This document shows, one piece after another, positions 7,843-17,352 of a DNA stretch of 64,000 nt. This stretch comes from Oceanicola sp. 22II-s10i (lineage in GTDB: Bacteria; Pseudomonadota; Alphaproteobacteria; Rhodobacterales; Rhodobacteraceae), in assembly GCF_002210105.1 (NCBI RefSeq), contig NZ_AQQU01000004.1, forward strand, positions 298,000-361,999. The letters run 5' to 3'. Numbering within the stretch: the first letter of the stretch is position 1; each line of letters opens with the position of its first letter. Position numbers and translations under genes: made by a program. The notes under the pieces are model-generated. The model made no database searches. It saw only the letters and a program-made list of their open reading frames with translations, and was not told the DNA's origin.

Positions 7843-9351
7843 ATGAACGAGATGACCAGTGTGCGGCCCGCCGTGCCGCTGTCCAAGATCACCCAGCCCC
7901 TCGACGTGCTGATCGTCGGCGCCGGTATTTCCGGCCTGGCCGCCGCGCGCTACCTGAAGGTCGAGCGGCCGGACGACAGCTTTGCCATCGTGGACGAAAA
8001 GCTGACCTTCGGCGGGACATGGGTCACGCACACCTATCCCGGCATCCGCTCGGACAGCGACCTGCACACCTTCGGCTTCAGCTTCAAGCCCTGGGTCGGA
8101 CCGCCAATTGCCACGGCGGCCGAGATCCTGGCGTATCTGGACGAGACGATCGACGAATACGGCCTTGCCGACCACATCCATTACGGCTGGCGCGGCCAGA
8201 CGGCCAGCTGGGATTCGGAGCGCAAGCTCTGGACGCTCAAGGTGCAGAACGTCGAGACCGGCGAGATGGAGGAGATCTCGGCCCGGTTCCTGTGGATGTG
8301 CCAGGGCTACTACCGCCATTCCGAGGGCTACACCCCGCAATGGCCGGGCATGGAGACCTTCAAGGGCGAGGTCATCCACCCGCAGACGTGGCCCGAGGAT
8401 TTCGACGGCAAGGGCAAGCACCTTGTCGTCATCGGCTCCGGTGCCACCGCCGCGACGCTTGTGCCGAACGTGGTCGATCAGGTCGAGCATGTGACAATGT
8501 TGCAGCGCTCGCCGACCTACTTCCGGTCCGAGAAGAACGAGATCCCGATCGCCAAGCGCCTGCGCGAACTGCAGGTCGAGGAGGACTGGGTTCACGAGAT
8601 CGTCCGGCGCGAGATGCTTCTGGGCAGCCATGACTTCACCAACCGCTGCTTCAACGAGCCGGAGACTGTCAGGGACGAACTGATCGGCATCGCCCGCCGC
8701 TATCTGGGCGAGGAGTTCGACGTCGAGAAGCACTTCACGCCGTCCTACCTGCCGTGGCGCCAGCGGATCGCGCGGATCCCCGATGGCGATCTTTACAAGG
8801 CGCTGGCCACCGGCCGCGCCTCGGTCGTGACGGACGAGATCGAGACCTTCGTTGAGGACGGCATCAAGCTGAAGTCGGGCGAGTTTCTGAAGGCCGATGT
8901 CGTGGCCACCGCGACGGGCTTCAACCTCTGCCAGATGGGCGACATCAGGTTCGACATCGACGGCGAGGCGCTCGATTTCCACGACACGCTCGGCTACCGC
9001 TCGATGATGTTCACCGGGGTGCCGAACCTCGCGTGGGTCATGGGCTACTGGCGGTCCTCGTGGACGCTGCGCGCCGAGCTGGTGGCGCAGTTCGTCGTCC
9101 GCCTGCTGGATCACATGCAGGAGCATCAGAAGTCCACGGTCGTCCCGCGCCTGCGCGAATCCGAGAAGGACATGCAGATCGTGGACTGGCCGGACGAAGA
9201 GGACTTCAACCCCGGCTACCTGCTGCGTGGCAAGAACGTGCTGCCCAAGCGGGGCACGACGAACGAATGGCGTCTGAACCAGGACTACTGGACCGAGAAG
9301 GATGATTTCGCGGCCATCGACTTCGGCGACGAGGTCTTCGCCTACGACTGA
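7843..9351 (+). CDS. Flavin-dependent monooxygenase, Baeyer-Villiger type
   Basis: 502 residues. An FAD Rossmann motif GAGISG lies at 26-31 and an NADPH one, GSGATAA, at 198-204. Between them, F173-K-G-E-V-I-H179-P-Q-T-W183-P matches the Baeyer-Villiger fingerprint F-x-G-x-x-x-H-x-x-x-W-[P/D]. Such enzymes insert oxygen next to a ketone to give an ester or lactone. The start has a perfect GGAGGAGGA six bases upstream. A lactamase-fold hydrolase follows on the other strand, a typical partner for opening the product. Related group B flavin monooxygenases acting on N or S atoms share parts of the motif, so Baeyer-Villiger activity is likely, not certain. Confidence 0.85.
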   Translation: MNEMTSVRPAVPLSKITQPLDVLIVGAGISGLAAARYLKVERPDDSFAIVDEKLTFGGTWVTHTYPGIRSDSDLHTFGFSFKPWVGPPIATAAEILAYLDETIDEYGLADHIHYGWRGQTASWDSERKLWTLKVQNVETGEMEEISARFLWMCQGYYRHSEGYTPQWPGMETFKGEVIHPQTWPEDFDGKGKHLVVIGSGATAATLVPNVVDQVEHVTMLQRSPTYFRSEKNEIPIAKRLRELQVEEDWVHEIVRREMLLGSHDFTNRCFNEPETVRDELIGIARRYLGEEFDVEKHFTPSYLPWRQRIARIPDGDLYKALATGRASVVTDEIETFVEDGIKLKSGEFLKADVVATATGFNLCQMGDIRFDIDGEALDFHDTLGYRSMMFTGVPNLAWVMGYWRSSWTLRAELVAQFVVRLLDHMQEHQKSTVVPRLRESEKDMQIVDWPDEEDFNPGYLLRGKNVLPKRGTTNEWRLNQDYWTEKDDFAAIDFGDEVFAYD

Positions 9352-9434
9352 GCGGGGCCGGGGAACCGGTTACCGATACGCGATCAGGACGCGGCGCCGC
9401 AATGCGCCGCGTCTTCGTGTCTCCGGTGGCAGTT

Positions 9435-10562
9435 TTAGCGGTAGAACGCGCCCACGATATCGCCGGGCAGCTGGCCCGACATGCCCTCGTAGGCGGTGTT
9501 GGTCATCAGCACGGACACACGGTCATGCGTCGGGTCGATGAACCACGAATGGCCATAGACCCCGCCCCATTTCAGCGTGCCCGCCGGCTGGCCCGTCGCG
9601 GCCAGTTCCGCATCCGTCACGATGCCCCAGCCGTAGCCGAAGCTGACGCCCGGCCCCTGTATCGTCAGGATGCCCGGCGCGATGCGGGGGCTCTTCATCA
9701 ACTCCAGCGTTTCGGGCTTCAGCACCTGCGGCCCGTGACCGGCGAGCGAGGTCAGCACGGTCAGCATGTCGCGCGGGCTGCCGATCATGCCGGCCCCGCA
9801 GGACGGGAAGGACGCCGCGTCGAAGGCGCGCGAGGGGGCGAAGCTCACACCGCCTTCGCCCCAGAGGATCGGGCGGTCGCCGTCCTGCAGCGGCACCGGC
9901 TCGGGGCTGGCGTTGCGGTAGGCGGTGGCGAGGTCCTCCGCCGGTTCGGTCGCGAAGCTGAGCGTCGTGGTACCGAGCGGTGTCGCGATCCGTTCGTCCA
10001 GCAGGGCCTGCATGGACTTGCCCGTCGCCGCCTCGGCCACGGCGCCCGCCACGTCGATGCCCACCGAATAGCGCCAGGCCGTGCCGGGCGCGTAGTAGAG
10101 CGGGGCCGAGGCGATGCGGCGCATGTTCTCGGACATCGACAGGCCGGGCTGGTCGAGGCCGTCGGAAATTCCCGCCTTGGCGTAAGGTCCGGTTTCGGTT
10201 TCGAGGAAGCGATAGCCCAGCCCCGCGGTATGCGTCAGCAGGTGGTGCAGGGTGATGACCGGCTCGGTCCCGTCCGGCAGGCGCGGGCGGAAACCGGGCA
10301 GGTGGTCCGTCACCGGCGCGTCGAGCGCCAGCGTGCCGTCCTCGACCAGCGACATGAAGACCGCAGTGCAGACCGGCTTGCTGAGCGAGGCGAGGCGGAT
10401 GCGGGTATCGGGCGTCATCGGCCGACCGGCCTCGCGATCGGCCAGTCCGACCGCACGGGCGCGCACCGTCTCGCCGCCCTCGGACACGAGGTGGACGCCC
10501 CCGACGATCCGCTTGTCAGCCAGCGCGCTGTCCAGCGCCGCATCCAGTCTTTCCGTGTTCAT
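9435..10562 (-). CDS. Serine hydrolase, beta-lactamase/EstB-type esterase
   Basis: 375 residues from the ATG at 10562, which has GGAGGAG seven bases upstream. The nucleophile motif S-x-x-K is S59-L-S-K62, followed by the HHLLTHTAGLGY segment typical of class C lactamase-fold esterases and by WRYSVG in place of the Tyr-x-Asn box. No signal peptide is seen, so it acts in the cytoplasm, pointing to ester or lactone cleavage instead of penicillin binding. A second protein of this family lies at 29607-30806. It may hydrolyse the product of the neighbouring monooxygenase; this is inferred from position. Confidence 0.82.
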   Translation of the reverse strand: MNTERLDAALDSALADKRIVGGVHLVSEGGETVRARAVGLADREAGRPMTPDTRIRLASLSKPVCTAVFMSLVEDGTLALDAPVTDHLPGFRPRLPDGTEPVITLHHLLTHTAGLGYRFLETETGPYAKAGISDGLDQPGLSMSENMRRIASAPLYYAPGTAWRYSVGIDVAGAVAEAATGKSMQALLDERIATPLGTTTLSFATEPAEDLATAYRNASPEPVPLQDGDRPILWGEGGVSFAPSRAFDAASFPSCGAGMIGSPRDMLTVLTSLAGHGPQVLKPETLELMKSPRIAPGILTIQGPGVSFGYGWGIVTDAELAATGQPAGTLKWGGVYGHSWFIDPTHDRVSVLMTNTAYEGMSGQLPGDIVGAFYR

Positions 10563-10948
10563 CCGCTGCTCTCCTCCGCATGATCGTGGCCGATCCAATC
10601 CCGTTTGCCGGGCATGGACAAGGGCGGTGCCGACAGAAATGCGAAGGTGAGGGCTTTCTATTGCCTATCCGGCATGTAACCACTTAGCATGCAAATGATT
10701 CCTCTGTAGCCGGGCAAAACCGGCACGAGGATCGGGTGCGGTCGCGGTGTCAGGGAGGAGCCGTTCGCACAACAGGACCCGTGCCGGTGGCATGGGTGGC
10801 TCGGAGTCGCCGGATGCAGTCCGGCGGACCATCTGTCGTTTCCCCCCTCGCAATGTCCCGCGCAGCGGACCAGGACGCCGGTCGCACCGACCGGACGCCA
10901 CAATACAAACGCCGCGCTCTGGCGCGGCACGAGGGGGGAGGAGCGGAG
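10563..10948. other. Intergenic region ahead of the TRAP operon
   Basis: No convincing gene. Only weak promoter-like words are visible near 10660-10690. A hairpin GCCGCGC/GCGCGGC (10911-10928) sits just before the ribosome-binding site of the first TRAP gene and could influence its translation. Confidence 0.5.
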
Positions 10949-11548
10949 TTGAGTAGCCATCAAGCGGCCGACGATGCAATCACGGTGATCGACAGGATTG
11001 CCCTGAAGATCATCGACGCGATCAGTTTGGTTCTGATCATCATCGCCGGCATCGCGCTGATGCTGATGATGGTTCAGGTCAGCGCCGACGTGGTCGGCAA
11101 GTTCGTCTTCACCGCGCCCGTCCCGGTGACGCTGGAAATCGTGTCCTACTACTACATGGTCGCCGTCGTCTTCCTGCCGCTGGCCGCGGTGGAGCGGATG
11201 AACGGCAACATCCACGTCGAACTGATCTATGCCCGTCTGGGCCGGGCGGCGAAGCGGGTGCTCGACATCATCAGCTACCTGCTCTTCATCTGGCTGATCT
11301 GGCTCATTACCACCGGCACATGGACCGTCGCGCTGAAGAAGCACAAGGTCGGCGAATTCATCATGGGGTCCTACCCGGTGGTGATCTGGCCGACCCGTTA
11401 CATGGTGCCGATCGGCTGCGGGCTGCTGCTGGTCCTGCTGGTGGTCAAGCTCTACCGGGCGGTCGTTATGCTGTTCCGTCCCGACCTCGACAACACCGAA
11501 GCCGTCAGCGACGAACCCACCGATTACGTGAAAGGCACCTCACTGTGA
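10949..11548 (+). CDS. dctQ: TRAP transporter small membrane subunit (DctQ type)
   Basis: 199 residues with four membrane helices (VLIIIAGIALMLMMVQV being the first) and the family's conserved stretch around the second helix. It forms the membrane complex with DctM in sodium- or proton-driven uptake of organic acids delivered by a periplasmic receptor. The start is taken as TTG at 10949 because GGGGGGAGGAG stands five bases upstream; an ATG at 10855 in frame would add a long charged tail and lacks such a site. Its stop overlaps the start of the next gene (TGATG), implying coupled translation. Confidence 0.88.
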   Translation: MSSHQAADDAITVIDRIALKIIDAISLVLIIIAGIALMLMMVQVSADVVGKFVFTAPVPVTLEIVSYYYMVAVVFLPLAAVERMNGNIHVELIYARLGRAAKRVLDIISYLLFIWLIWLITTGTWTVALKKHKVGEFIMGSYPVVIWPTRYMVPIGCGLLLVLLVVKLYRAVVMLFRPDLDNTEAVSDEPTDYVKGTSL

Positions 11549-12855
11549 TGGACCTGGCAAAAGAAACCGTCGGATTCATCGGTATCGGTGTCCTTCTGGT
11601 CATGATCTTCCTGCGCGTGCCGATCGGCGTTGCGCTGTCCACCGTGTCTCTCGGCGGGCTCTACTACATCGTCGGGCCGCGCCCGACAGTGGGGATGCTG
11701 GCGCAGATCCCCTACGACTTCACGGCGCACTGGACGCTCAGCTCGATCCCGATGTTCCTGTTCATGGGGTATCTCTGCTACCACGCGGGGTTGACCACGG
11801 GCCTGTTCAGGCTGGCGCGATTGTGGCTGTCGTGGCTGCCGGGCGGCCTGTCGGTCGCGTCGATCCAGGGCTCGGCGCTGTTCGCCGCCGTGACCGGGTC
11901 TTCGCTGGCCTGCACCGCGGCCATGGGCCGTATCGCGGTGCCCGAGATGCTGGCGGCGAAATACGACAAGGGGCTGGCCACCGGCACGGTTGCTGCCGCG
12001 GGCACCATCGGGTCGATGATCCCGCCCTCTATCCTGCTGATCATCTATGGGATCTTCGTCGAGGAATCGATCGCCAAGCTCTTCATGGGCGCACTGATCC
12101 CCGGCATCATGACCGCGATCTTCTATTCGATCATGGTTATCACCCGCTGCGCCATCACCCCCTCGCTCGCCCCCAAGGTGCACGAGGACGTGTCGATGGC
12201 CGACCGGTTCTGGGCGATCAAGGACACATGGCCGGTGATCCTGCTGGTGATCGGCGTCTTCGGCGGCCTTTTCACCGGCGTCTTCACCCCGACCGAGGCG
12301 GGCGCCGTCGGCGCGGCCCTGTCGTTCCTGATCGGCCTTGCCAAGGGCGCGCTCAGCTGGGCCGTGATCCGCGAGGCGATCGAGGAAACCCTGCGCACCA
12401 CCGCGTCGATCTTCGTCATCGCCATCGGCGCGCAGCTGCTGACGCGGTTTTTCGCGCTGGCGGGGACCACGCAGATCATCGCGGACTTCATCGCGTCGCC
12501 GGAATATTCGCAGCTGCAGGTGATCCTGATCATTTCGGTCATCCTGATCCTGCTGGGGATGCTGCTGGACCCGATCGGGATCATGCTGCTGACCATCCCG
12601 ATCCTGCTGCCGGTGCTGGAAGCGCGCGATATCAACCTGATCTGGTTCGGCATCCTGATGGCCAAGTTCCTGGAAATCGGCTTCATCACGCCACCGGTCG
12701 GATTGAACGTCTTCGTGGTGAAGGGGATCGTGGGCGATCAGGTTCCGATCCATGCGATCTTCAAGGGCATCACGTGGTTCGTCGTGATGGACCTGCTGGT
12801 GATCGCGGCGCTCATCATCTGGCCGCAGATCATTCTCTGGCTGCCTGGCGCATAG
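11548..12855 (+). CDS. dctM: TRAP transporter large permease subunit (DctM type)
   Basis: 435 residues, nearly all hydrophobic, about 12 membrane helices. Recognisable family segments include GSMIPPSILLIIYG and TPPVGLNVFVVKG. It is the transport channel of the TRAP complex. The ATG overlaps the stop of dctQ by one base. The dctQ-dctM-dctP order differs from the classical dctPQM order but is seen in other TRAP operons. Confidence 0.93.
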   Translation: MDLAKETVGFIGIGVLLVMIFLRVPIGVALSTVSLGGLYYIVGPRPTVGMLAQIPYDFTAHWTLSSIPMFLFMGYLCYHAGLTTGLFRLARLWLSWLPGGLSVASIQGSALFAAVTGSSLACTAAMGRIAVPEMLAAKYDKGLATGTVAAAGTIGSMIPPSILLIIYGIFVEESIAKLFMGALIPGIMTAIFYSIMVITRCAITPSLAPKVHEDVSMADRFWAIKDTWPVILLVIGVFGGLFTGVFTPTEAGAVGAALSFLIGLAKGALSWAVIREAIEETLRTTASIFVIAIGAQLLTRFFALAGTTQIIADFIASPEYSQLQVILIISVILILLGMLLDPIGIMLLTIPILLPVLEARDINLIWFGILMAKFLEIGFITPPVGLNVFVVKGIVGDQVPIHAIFKGITWFVVMDLLVIAALIIWPQIILWLPGA

Positions 12856-12937
12856 CCGGGCGGTCGCCAACGACCGCAATGCCGGGCGGGCAGGGAGGCC
12901 ACGCCCGGCACAAAAGAAACCCAAGGGAGGACTACCA

Positions 12938-14044
12938 ATGAAATTCAGAACGATCGCAGCGGCCATCGCGCTCTGCACCGCCGGCACGGTGGCGCAGGCG
13001 ACCGACGTCACGATCAGCCTGTGGACCGGGCCCAAGCACCCGGTCAACGTGGGCGGCTACACCGATTTCCGCAAACTGCTGTCCGAGAACGGCTTCGAGG
13101 TGCAGTATTTCGAAGGCGGCGCACTGCTGGGCGCCAAGCCCTCGCTGCCGGGCGTCGGTGACGGCATCGCGCACATCACCGGTCTGGCCATGACCTACTT
13201 CCCGGCCGAGTTCCCGAACGCGCAGCTGGTGGCCGACATGGGCCTGTCCACCCCGGACAACCTGACGGCGATGGCGGTGGCGACGGAATACAACCTGCTG
13301 CACTGCCCGGAATGCCTGGCCGAATACGAGGCGCAGAACGTCCTCTACCTCGGCACTTATTCGACCGCGCCCTATTCGATCATCTCGTCCCAGCCGATCC
13401 GCTCGACCGCGGACCTGAAGGGCAAGAAGATGCGCGTGCCGGGCAGCCTGTGGTCCCGCTGGGCCCAGTCCGTGGGTGGCATCGAAGTGAACGTGCCGTC
13501 GTCCGAGATGTTCGAGGGCCTCGACAAGGGCGCGCTCGACATCGCGATCCAGGCGCCGGGCGCGTTCCGGTCCTATCAGCTGTGGGACGTGGCGAAATAC
13601 ATCACCATGCTGAACCTCGGCACTTACCACTCGCTGTCGGAAACGACGATCAACCGCGACTGGTGGGCCGACCTGACCCCCGAACAGCGCAAGCTGATCA
13701 TCGGCGACATGGCGCGTCTCGATGTGGACACGACCATCCTCTACACCAAGACCGACGAGGAAGTTCTGGCCGAGCTTGAAAGCCACGGCGTCGAGCGGAT
13801 CGAGGCGTCTGACGAGATGAAGGCGGCCAAGGCCGAGTTCGTCAAGATGGACGAATCCGTCATCATCGAGAACGCCAAGACGGCTTATGGCATTCCCGAT
13901 GCCGAGGCGAAGGTCGCCAAGCTGAACGAACTGATCGCCAAGTGGGGCAAGATCGTCGAGGAAACCGGCGGCGAGCGCGAGGCGATGATCGCGAAGATGA
14001 ACGAAGAGATCTTCGACAAGCTTCCGGACGACTACGGCCTCTGA
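12938..14044 (+). CDS. dctP: TRAP transporter substrate-binding protein (DctP type)
   Basis: 368 residues with a Sec signal peptide cut after about ...GTVAQA (residue 21). The mature part has the two-domain receptor fold, with the LKGKKMRVPGS segment whose Arg normally pairs with a substrate carboxylate. ATG follows AAGGGAGGA. The receptor sets substrate choice; together with the next genes (hydroxyacid dehydrogenase, CoA-transferase, hydratase-like protein) it suggests uptake of a carboxylic acid. A 10-bp GC stem follows the stop. Confidence 0.9.
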   Translation: MKFRTIAAAIALCTAGTVAQATDVTISLWTGPKHPVNVGGYTDFRKLLSENGFEVQYFEGGALLGAKPSLPGVGDGIAHITGLAMTYFPAEFPNAQLVADMGLSTPDNLTAMAVATEYNLLHCPECLAEYEAQNVLYLGTYSTAPYSIISSQPIRSTADLKGKKMRVPGSLWSRWAQSVGGIEVNVPSSEMFEGLDKGALDIAIQAPGAFRSYQLWDVAKYITMLNLGTYHSLSETTINRDWWADLTPEQRKLIIGDMARLDVDTTILYTKTDEEVLAELESHGVERIEASDEMKAAKAEFVKMDESVIIENAKTAYGIPDAEAKVAKLNELIAKWGKIVEETGGEREAMIAKMNEEIFDKLPDDYGL

Positions 14045-14056
14045 GGTCACGAGACC

Positions 14057-14081
14057 GGGGCCGGCCCTGACGGCCGGCCCC
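14057..14081 (+). terminator. GC-rich stem-loop after dctP
   Basis: GGGGCCGGCC (14057-14066) pairs with GGCCGGCCCC (14072-14081) over a 5-base loop. There is no T-run, so it may protect the mRNA end or weaken read-through instead of ending transcription fully. Confidence 0.5.
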
Positions 14082-14196
14082 CTGCCGCCGCCCGCGCGGC
14101 ACTTTTCCCCGACATGGACGCAGCAAATCGCTCCGCCCCGCTTGAGTGCGGTCGGTCGCCCGGTCACAGTGCGCCAACTTTGACAGGAGCCTTCCG

Positions 14197-15165
14197 ATGC
14201 CCGATCTACCCGTCTGCGCCGTTCTCGACGACTATCAGGACGCCGCGCGCGTCAGTGCCGACTGGTCGGCGCTGGAAGGCCGGATCACCCTGCGCTGCCA
14301 TTCCGATCACCTTGATGACATCGACGCGCTGGCCGAACGGCTGGCGGATGCCGAGATCATCCTCGCCATGCGCGAACGCACCCCTTTCACCGCCGAGTTG
14401 TTCGACCGCCTGCCGCGCCTGAAGCTGCTGGTGACGACCGGCATGCGGAACCGCAGCATCGACATCGCGGCGGCCAATGCGCGCGGAGTCACGGTCTGCG
14501 GCACGGGCGCCTTCGGGTCGGCCGCCGCCGAACTGGCCTGGGCCGCGATGATGGCCTTCGAGCGTCAGATCCCGCAGGAGGTCAACAACTTCCGCGCCGC
14601 GGGGCCCTGGCAGGTCGCACTCGGGCGGCAGCTCGAGGGGCGCAGGCTCGGGGTGCTCGGGCTGGGCAAGATCGGGACGCGCATGGTGCGCTACGGTCAG
14701 GCCTTCGGGATGCAGGTGGCGGGCTGGACCCGCACCGATCTGGCGGGCAAGGCCGCGAAACTGGGGATCGAGGGGCTGAGCCCCGAGGCGCTGTTCGAGA
14801 CGAGCGACATCGTCATGATCCAGCTTGTCCAGAACGCGCAGACCGAAGGCATGGTCACGGCGGACATGCTGGCCCGGATGAAGCCCGATGCGATCCTCGT
14901 CAACACCGCGCGCGGCCCGATCGTGGACGAGGACGCACTGGTCGCGGCGCTGGAGGCACGGCGCATCCGGGGCGCCGTGATCGACGTCTTCGGGACGGAG
15001 CCGCTGCCGGACGATCACCCCTTCCGGCGGCTCGACAACGTGCTGGCCACCCCGCACATCGGCTATGTCACTGCCGAGAACTACGGTGTCTACTACGGCG
15101 AGGCGGTCGAGGACATCGCGGCCTGGCTGGACGGCGCCCCGCTGCGTGTGCTGACGCCGAACTGA
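14197..15165 (+). CDS. D-2-hydroxyacid dehydrogenase family protein
   Basis: 322 residues. NAD-binding motif GLGKIG at 155-160, and the catalytic set R239 (NTARGPIVDE), E268 and H287 (TPHIGY) is complete. The family reduces 2-keto acids to D-2-hydroxy acids or the reverse. The start ATG at 14197 has AGGAG eight bases upstream. It follows the TRAP receptor gene on the same strand and precedes a CoA-transferase, so it may act on the imported acid. Substrate not predictable; the phosphoglycerate dehydrogenase role is unlikely, as there is no ACT domain. Confidence 0.9.
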   Translation: MPDLPVCAVLDDYQDAARVSADWSALEGRITLRCHSDHLDDIDALAERLADAEIILAMRERTPFTAELFDRLPRLKLLVTTGMRNRSIDIAAANARGVTVCGTGAFGSAAAELAWAAMMAFERQIPQEVNNFRAAGPWQVALGRQLEGRRLGVLGLGKIGTRMVRYGQAFGMQVAGWTRTDLAGKAAKLGIEGLSPEALFETSDIVMIQLVQNAQTEGMVTADMLARMKPDAILVNTARGPIVDEDALVAALEARRIRGAVIDVFGTEPLPDDHPFRRLDNVLATPHIGYVTAENYGVYYGEAVEDIAAWLDGAPLRVLTPN

Positions 15166-15323
15166 GCGCCGTTGCATCCGACGCGCCGGCCGGTTCGGTG
15201 AGCAATATCGCGGCACCGTGCGGTTCCCGATCGGGCAACTGCACGAATGTGAACGCGGGGGGATTCAGGTCCGTCGCGGCTTCGTGGCAGGTTAGACCGG
15301 AACGGCATCAGAAAGGACAGGAC

Positions 15324-16535
15324 ATGGCAGGTGCATGGGACGACGCGGCAACCCCGGCGGACAAACCGCTTTCGCGGGTGAAGGTTCTGGACCTGACACT
15401 GGCCCGCGCCGGTCCGACCTGTGTCCGCCACCTGGCGGACTGGGGCGCGAACGTGATCCGCATCGAACCGCCCGCTGCCGATGCCGGTAACGACGCGGTC
15501 GGCGGGTCGCGGCACGGGCCGGATTTCCAGAACCTGCACCGCAACAAGCGGGCGATGACCCTGAACCTCAAGGACCCCGAGGGGCACGCGATCTTCATGA
15601 AGCTCGCCGCCGAGGCGGACGTGATCGTCGAGAACATGCGCTCGACCGTGAAGACGCGGCTCGGGATCGACTACGACGCGATCCGCAAGATCAATCCGCG
15701 CATCGTCTACGGCTCGATCTCGGGCTTCGGTCAGGACGGCCCCTACGCCGCGCGCGCGGGTGTCGACCAGATCGCGCAGGGCATGGGCGGGCTTATGTCG
15801 ATCACCGGCCTGCCGGGGCAGGGGCCCGTGCGTGTCGGCGTGCCGATCAGTGACCTCTGCGCCGGGGGCTACCTTGCCATGGGGATCATGATGGCGCTCT
15901 TCGACCGCGAGAAGACGGGCGAAGGCAAATGGGTCACGACCTCGCTGCTGGAGGCGATGATCGCCATGCTCGATTTCCAGGGCTCGCGCTGGACGATGGC
16001 GGGCGAGGTGGCCGAACAGGCGGGCAACGACCACCCGACGGGTATCCCGACCGGTGTCTTCCCGACCTCGGACGGGCACATCAACATCGCCGCATCCGGC
16101 CAGCGCCTGTGGACCCGTTTTGCCGAGGCCATCGGCATCGGGCACCTGATCGACGACCCGCGCTTCGTCGAAGGCAACGGCCGGTCGGACAACCGCGTGG
16201 AACTGAACGCCCTGATCGGCGAGGTGACGGCGACCAAACCTTCACAACACTGGATCGACTTGCTGATGGAGGCGGGCGTGCCCTGCGGGCCGATCAACTC
16301 CATCGACCAGACGTTTGCCGATCCGCAGGTGAAACACCTCGGCATGCAGAAACCGGTGCAGCACGGCGAGATGGGACAGATCAACATCGTCGCCTCCCCG
16401 CTCCAGATGACCGGGCAGGACCGCGAAATCCGCCGCCCCGCGCCGGACCGCGGCGAACATACCGACGAGGTGCTGAGCGGCCTCGGCTACGACGCCGCGG
16501 CCATCGCGGCGCTGAAGGACAGGACTGTCGTCTGA
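15324..16535 (+). CDS. CaiB/BaiF family III CoA-transferase (second copy)
   Basis: 403 residues, starting at ATG 15324 after AAGGACAGG. It shares the family's VKVLDLTLARAGPTCVRHLADWGA opening in kind and has the catalytic Asp in GVDQIAQGMGG and the GVPISDL strand. It is clearly different from the copy at 5592-6791, so the two probably use different acids. Only ten bases separate it from the following hydratase-like gene, so the two are co-transcribed. Closest known activities in the family include succinyl-CoA- or acetyl-CoA-dependent transfer to hydroxy acids. Confidence 0.88.
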   Translation: MAGAWDDAATPADKPLSRVKVLDLTLARAGPTCVRHLADWGANVIRIEPPAADAGNDAVGGSRHGPDFQNLHRNKRAMTLNLKDPEGHAIFMKLAAEADVIVENMRSTVKTRLGIDYDAIRKINPRIVYGSISGFGQDGPYAARAGVDQIAQGMGGLMSITGLPGQGPVRVGVPISDLCAGGYLAMGIMMALFDREKTGEGKWVTTSLLEAMIAMLDFQGSRWTMAGEVAEQAGNDHPTGIPTGVFPTSDGHINIAASGQRLWTRFAEAIGIGHLIDDPRFVEGNGRSDNRVELNALIGEVTATKPSQHWIDLLMEAGVPCGPINSIDQTFADPQVKHLGMQKPVQHGEMGQINIVASPLQMTGQDREIRRPAPDRGEHTDEVLSGLGYDAAAIAALKDRTVV

Positions 16536-16545
16536 GGAGGACGCG

Positions 16546-17349
16546 ATGCAGAAGATCGAAACGAGCACCCCCAAGATCATCGCCGAAAAGGGCGAGGGCA
16601 TCGGCTGGCTGACCTTCAACCAGCCGGAAAAGCGCAATGCCATGAGCCTCGAGATGTGGTCGGCGGCGGGGGATGTGCTGGAACAGTGGGCCACCGACCC
16701 CGAGGTGCGGGTGATCGTGCTGCAGGGCGCGGGCGACAAGGCCTTCGTCTCGGGCGCGGACATCTCTCAGTTCGAAAAGGTCCGCAACAGCGCCGAGGCT
16801 TCGGCGGAATACAACCGCATCGCCGGCAAGGCGCGGCATCAGCTCTCCATCGCGGAAAAGCCGGTGATCGCGCGGATCCGGGGCTTCTGCCTCGGCGGCG
16901 GTCTGGGGCTGGCGCTGCAGGCCGACATCCGCATCGCGTCGGACGACAGCCAGTTCGGCATTCCGGCGGCGAAGCTGTCGATCGTCTATCCCTATGACGG
17001 GATCAAGGGGCTGGAAAAACTCGTCGGTCCCGGCAACGCCAAGAAGATCCTTTTCACCGGCTTCCGCTTTCCGGCGGACGAGGCGCTGCGCATGGGGCTG
17101 ATCGAGGAGGTGACGACGGTCGAGGATCTCGACGCCACCGTCCTGCGCTATGCCAAGGCGATCGCCGGGAACGCGCCGCTGTCGGTCGGCGGGACCAAGA
17201 AGACGATCCGCGAACTGGCCAAGCACGAAGTCGACCGCGATCTGGAGATGCTGGCCCAGCTCGGCCGCGACGCGATGGACAGCGCCGACTACGCCGAGGG
17301 GCGCCGCGCCTTCATGGAGAAGCGCAAGCCGGTGTTCACCGGGAAATAG
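16546..17349 (+). CDS. Enoyl-CoA hydratase/isomerase family protein with altered active site
   Basis: 267 residues in the crotonase fold: oxyanion-hole segments AFVSGADISQF and FCLGGGLGLAL are intact, so it should bind an acyl-CoA. However, where hydratases have the catalytic Glu in a P-E-x-x-L-G motif, this protein has P-A-A-K143-L-S, and the second Glu (normally in A-x-E-x-x-L-T-G) is replaced in AKKILFTG. It is therefore unlikely to be a normal hydratase. Crotonase-fold decarboxylases, isomerases or hydrolases are alternatives. It follows the CoA-transferase by ten bases with GAGGAGG before its ATG. Contrast with the complete copy at 20160-20936. Confidence 0.85.
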   Translation: MQKIETSTPKIIAEKGEGIGWLTFNQPEKRNAMSLEMWSAAGDVLEQWATDPEVRVIVLQGAGDKAFVSGADISQFEKVRNSAEASAEYNRIAGKARHQLSIAEKPVIARIRGFCLGGGLGLALQADIRIASDDSQFGIPAAKLSIVYPYDGIKGLEKLVGPGNAKKILFTGFRFPADEALRMGLIEEVTTVEDLDATVLRYAKAIAGNAPLSVGGTKKTIRELAKHEVDRDLEMLAQLGRDAMDSADYAEGRRAFMEKRKPVFTGK

Positions 17350-17352
17350 AGT

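Noticed and set aside
11320..12855. 511-codon frame overlapping the end of dctQ
   Set aside because: The extra N-terminal part is out of frame with dctQ coding and lacks helices; the real DctM starts at 11548.
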